Shown piece by piece: positions 33,014-34,977 of a stretch of 34,977 bases of DNA; the stretch's first letter is position 1; every line of letters begins with the position of its first letter. The translations under genes and the position numbers were made by a program. The notes beneath the pieces were generated by a model. That model saw only the letters and a program-made list of their open reading frames with translations, made no database searches and was not told where the DNA came from. This DNA comes from Chloroflexota bacterium (GTDB taxonomy: Bacteria > Chloroflexota > UBA6077 > FW602-bin22). Where the stretch lies: NCBI GenBank assembly GCA_004297775.1, contig SCUE01000006.1:1-34977 (forward strand), in the 5' to 3' direction.

Positions 33014-34977
33014 GTGTTCCTCCGATAGTCGACGCTCGCTGAACTCGTCCCGACGTCGTTGTTGCCAGCCGTGTTCGGCGACCAGTACAGAATGGTGTAG
33101 GCGCCCGCGGGAGCGCTGGTGTAGGCGGTCGAGATCGAGGCCGCGCTCGACTGACCCGAATCGGCGGCGATCGTTCCCGATGGCACCGTGGTGCCAGTCC
33201 CCGTAAGGGTGCTTCCGGTCGGGAACGTGCCGCCGCCCGTTGCCCAGGTCGGAGTGCCACTGTAGATGATCAGTCGGAAGTCCTTCGATCCACTCTGCGT
33301 CCAGCGCGCGGTCAAGTCCTCCGTGGTCGACGTCGTCAGCTTGTAATAGCGGGCCGTTCCATTGTTGACCGTGGATGGCGAAGCCGTCGAACGCACGAAG
33401 ACATTCGTACACGTCGCACCCGAGAAGGTCGTACTGCTGAACGTCGCGCCTCGGAAGTCGGCGCCGGTCAAATTGGCGTCCTGGAAGTCGGTGCTGGTGA
33501 GCGCCGCGTTCTGGAAGTTGGCGTTGGTCAGAGTGGCATCCTGGAAGTCGGTGCCGTTGTGCACCGAGTTCTGGAAGTTGGCGCTGGTCAGAGTCGCGTC
33601 CTGGAAGTCCGAGTTGGTATGCGTCGAATTCTGGAAAATGGCGCTGGTCAGGTTCGTGTTGTCAAAACTCGAATTACTGAACGTTGCGCTGCTGAAGCTG
33701 GCGCTCGTGAAGTTCGCATCGTCGAAATCAGTGTTACTGATCGTTGCCCCGGTGAAGTTCGTATTGGCGGCGCTTGCGTCCTGGAAGTCGACGTTATTGA
33801 GCGTCGAGTTCTGGAACGTCGAATTGGTGATCGTATCGTTTTGCCAATCAGAGTTTGTCAAAGTCATGTTGTCCCAGTTGCAGCCCACTCCAGCCGCGGA
33901 GGTCGGGCACGGCGTACTTGTTCGCGTCGGTGTCGGTGTCGCCGTTCGTGTCGGCGTCGCCGTCGCTGTGACGGTTGCCGTGTTGATGGTGACCGGACCC
34001 ATCACGCCTGGGGTCGCGGTGATATTTGGATGGAGCATCGACGTCACTTGCGACGGCTCGCTGCTCACGTCGTACGCCATTTCCGCGTCGTCGTTCAGGA
34101 TGTTCGTCCCGGCCGCGGCCGCGGTCGTCGTGACCCAGAAGCCGAGCTCGCAGGTTCCGTTGTTCGTGATCTTGTACGTCGCCTGGTCGTATTGGAATGT
34201 GAATGTGGCGGAGCCACCGGCGCCGCCGGTGGTTGACCAGGAGGCCAGCGCACAGTTCGTCTGACCGCCGGAGGTCGCCACCGCGTACGGTGTCGGAGCC
34301 GCCGCGAGCGTCATGCCAGCCGGGAAGTTCTCGGTGAAGGTCACCGGGTAGACCGTGCGGTTTCCGGCGCCACCGATGTTCTCGATTGCGACCGTCCACT
34401 TGAACGTGTCGCCGACGGTAATCGTCGCCGGGTTAGCCGACTTCGCCAACCGGACGTACGGATACGGCGTCGGCGTGAAGGTCTGCGTTGGCGTATTGGT
34501 CGGCGTCGGCGTGAACGTCGGTGTGAACGTCGGTGTCGGAGTGAAGGTGCGTGTTGGCGTGAACGTTGGCGTGAACGTCGCGGTCGGAGTCCGGGTGAAC
34601 GTCGGGGTGTACGTTGGAGTGAACGTCGCGGTTGGGGTCGGCGTGAACGTTGGCGTCGGTGTAAACGTCGGTGTTGGCGTGAATGTCGGCGTCGGCGATG
34701 GCGTCGGCGTGAATGTGTTCGTCGGTGTCGGCGACGGCGTCGGCGTGAATGTGTTCGTCGGTGTGTAGGTCGGCGTCACGGTCGGCGTGTTCGTCGGCGT
34801 GTACGTCGGAGTCGGCGTGAACGTGTTCGTCGGCGATGGTGTTGGTGTCGGCGTGAATGTCTGTGTCGGTGACGGAGTCGGCGTCGGCGATGGCGTGTTC
34901 GTCGGCGACGGCGTCACAGTCGGAGTGTTCGTCGGCGTGTAGGTCGGCGTCACGGTCGGCGTATTCGTCGGCGATGG
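33001..34977 (-). CDS. Large surface protein: Thr-Pro stalk, DUF11-like domain, pentapeptide repeats (5' end missing)
   Basis: Partial; 658 residues in the window, the frame staying open past the edge. From N to C: a stalk of [13 protein letters not shown] repeats; a DUF11-like domain ([40 protein letters not shown]); a second Thr-Pro run; about 25 pentapeptides, e.g. [20 protein letters not shown], forming a right-handed beta-helix; and a C-terminal beta domain ([20 protein letters not shown]) like lectin or PPC-type folds. No membrane segment here; signal and anchor must lie off-window. Probably a cell-surface fibre or adhesin. Thr-Pro stalks are common in Chloroflexota surface proteins. 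Confidence 0.85.
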   Translation of the reverse strand, partial: PSPTNTPTVTPTYTPTNTPTVTPSPTNTPSPTPTPSPTQTFTPTPTPSPTNTFTPTPTYTPTNTPTVTPTYTPTNTFTPTPSPTPTNTFTPTPSPTPTFTPTPTFTPTPTFTPTPTATFTPTYTPTFTRTPTATFTPTFTPTRTFTPTPTFTPTFTPTPTNTPTQTFTPTPYPYVRLAKSANPATITVGDTFKWTVAIENIGGAGNRTVYPVTFTENFPAGMTLAAAPTPYAVATSGGQTNCALASWSTTGGAGGSATFTFQYDQATYKITNNGTCELGFWVTTTAAAAGTNILNDDAEMAYDVSSEPSQVTSMLHPNITATPGVMGPVTINTATVTATATPTRTATPTPTRTSTPCPTSAAGVGCNWDNMTLTNSDWQNDTITNSTFQNSTLNNVDFQDASAANTNFTGATISNTDFDDANFTSASFSSATFSNSSFDNTNLTSAIFQNSTHTNSDFQDATLTSANFQNSVHNGTDFQDATLTNANFQNAALTSTDFQDANLTGADFRGATFSSTTFSGATCTNVFVRSTASPSTVNNGTARYYKLTTSTTEDLTARWTQSGSKDFRLIIYSGTPTWATGGGTFPTGSTLTGTGTTVPSGTIAADSGQSSAASISTAYTSAPAGAYTILYWSPNTAGNNDVGTSSASVDYRRNTCPP
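33481..33660. repeat. 30/60-nt tandem repeats encoding pentapeptides
   Basis: Units such as TCCTGGAAGTCGGTGCTGGT alternate with TTCTGGAAGTTGGCGCTGGT (plus strand). Several are nearly identical, so they should be prone to slippage or unequal crossover. Confidence 0.7.
34480..34977. repeat. Short tandem repeats encoding the Thr-Pro stalk
   Basis: Plus-strand units GTCGGCGTGAACGT and variants, repeated in steps of 6-18 nt to the window edge. The frame remains open through all of them. Confidence 0.75.

Noticed and set aside
33362..34264. Plus-strand 300-codon frame of VLxxAxWKS-type repeats
   Set aside because: It is the complement of the pentapeptide repeats; the real fold and motifs are on the minus strand.
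34355..34768. Plus-strand frame of VGVGVNVGV repeats
   Set aside because: Complement of the Thr-Pro stalk; low complexity without a start context.

Overview
The window is GC-rich (by eye about 64-66 %), densely coded on both strands, and looks like a chromosomal segment of a member of the Chloroflexota. The reasons are a large surface protein with Thr-Pro (TPTPTxTP) stalk repeats plus pentapeptide repeats, many short secreted or anchored proteins, and a mixed metabolic repertoire of MocA-type oxidoreductases, LLM flavoenzymes and ThDP enzymes. This placement is inference; there is no rRNA or other phylogenetic marker. I found no rRNA, tRNA or CRISPR array.

Layout. 1-3.7 kb: the tail of an unidentified (possibly transposase) gene, a 35-residue membrane peptide, a membrane-anchored clan GH-A-like glycosidase, and a hicBA toxin-antitoxin cassette flanked by near-identical 19-nt direct repeats, then an MDR dehydrogenase on the minus strand. 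3.8-9.3 kb: a full-length Lhr-type helicase followed by a vapBC-type toxin-antitoxin pair. 9.3-13.6 kb (minus): two tandem paralogous secreted six-hairpin glycosidase-like proteins, a small hypothetical protein and an Ldh/malate-type dehydrogenase. 13.7-18.2 kb (plus): a probable operon of an LPG-synthase-like membrane protein, a FabF-type ketosynthase (apparently starting at ATC), ribose-phosphate pyrophosphokinase and a polysaccharide deacetylase. This ends at a strong 42-nt palindrome facing an RNHCP zinc protein. 19.4-25.0 kb (plus): an aldo/keto reductase and an LLM flavoenzyme with overlapping stop/start, an MrfA/YprA-type DUF1998 helicase, and a Gfo/Idh/MocA oxidoreductase. 25.1-27.1 kb (minus): a DUF2089 regulator and a DUF4097 beta-repeat protein in one operon with a consensus promoter and operator-like dyads. 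27.3-31.9 kb (plus): a ThDP enzyme, two further Gfo/Idh/MocA proteins (one a close paralogue of the gene at 23.8 kb) and a small unknown protein. 32.0-35.0 kb (minus): an overlapping three-gene surface operon (Thr-Pro/DUF11-like/pentapeptide protein cut by the window edge, a PKD-like secreted protein, and a 122-residue unknown).

How the genes work together. Two helicases (Lhr, MrfA-like) point to DNA repair; two toxin-antitoxin cassettes lie on either side of the lhr-adh block. The glycosidase-like, deacetylase and surface-protein genes suggest cell-envelope or extracellular carbohydrate work. The MocA/ThDP/LLM/AKR group suggests catabolism of sugars or sugar acids, with substrates not readable from sequence. 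Several promoters place the -10 hexamer 7-9 nt before the start codon, implying leaderless mRNAs, while other genes carry good Shine-Dalgarno sites. No single gene set is clearly a new system; the most unusual items are the repeat-flanked hicBA, the ATC-initiated ketosynthase, and the DUF2089-DUF4097 pair sharing a terminal motif.
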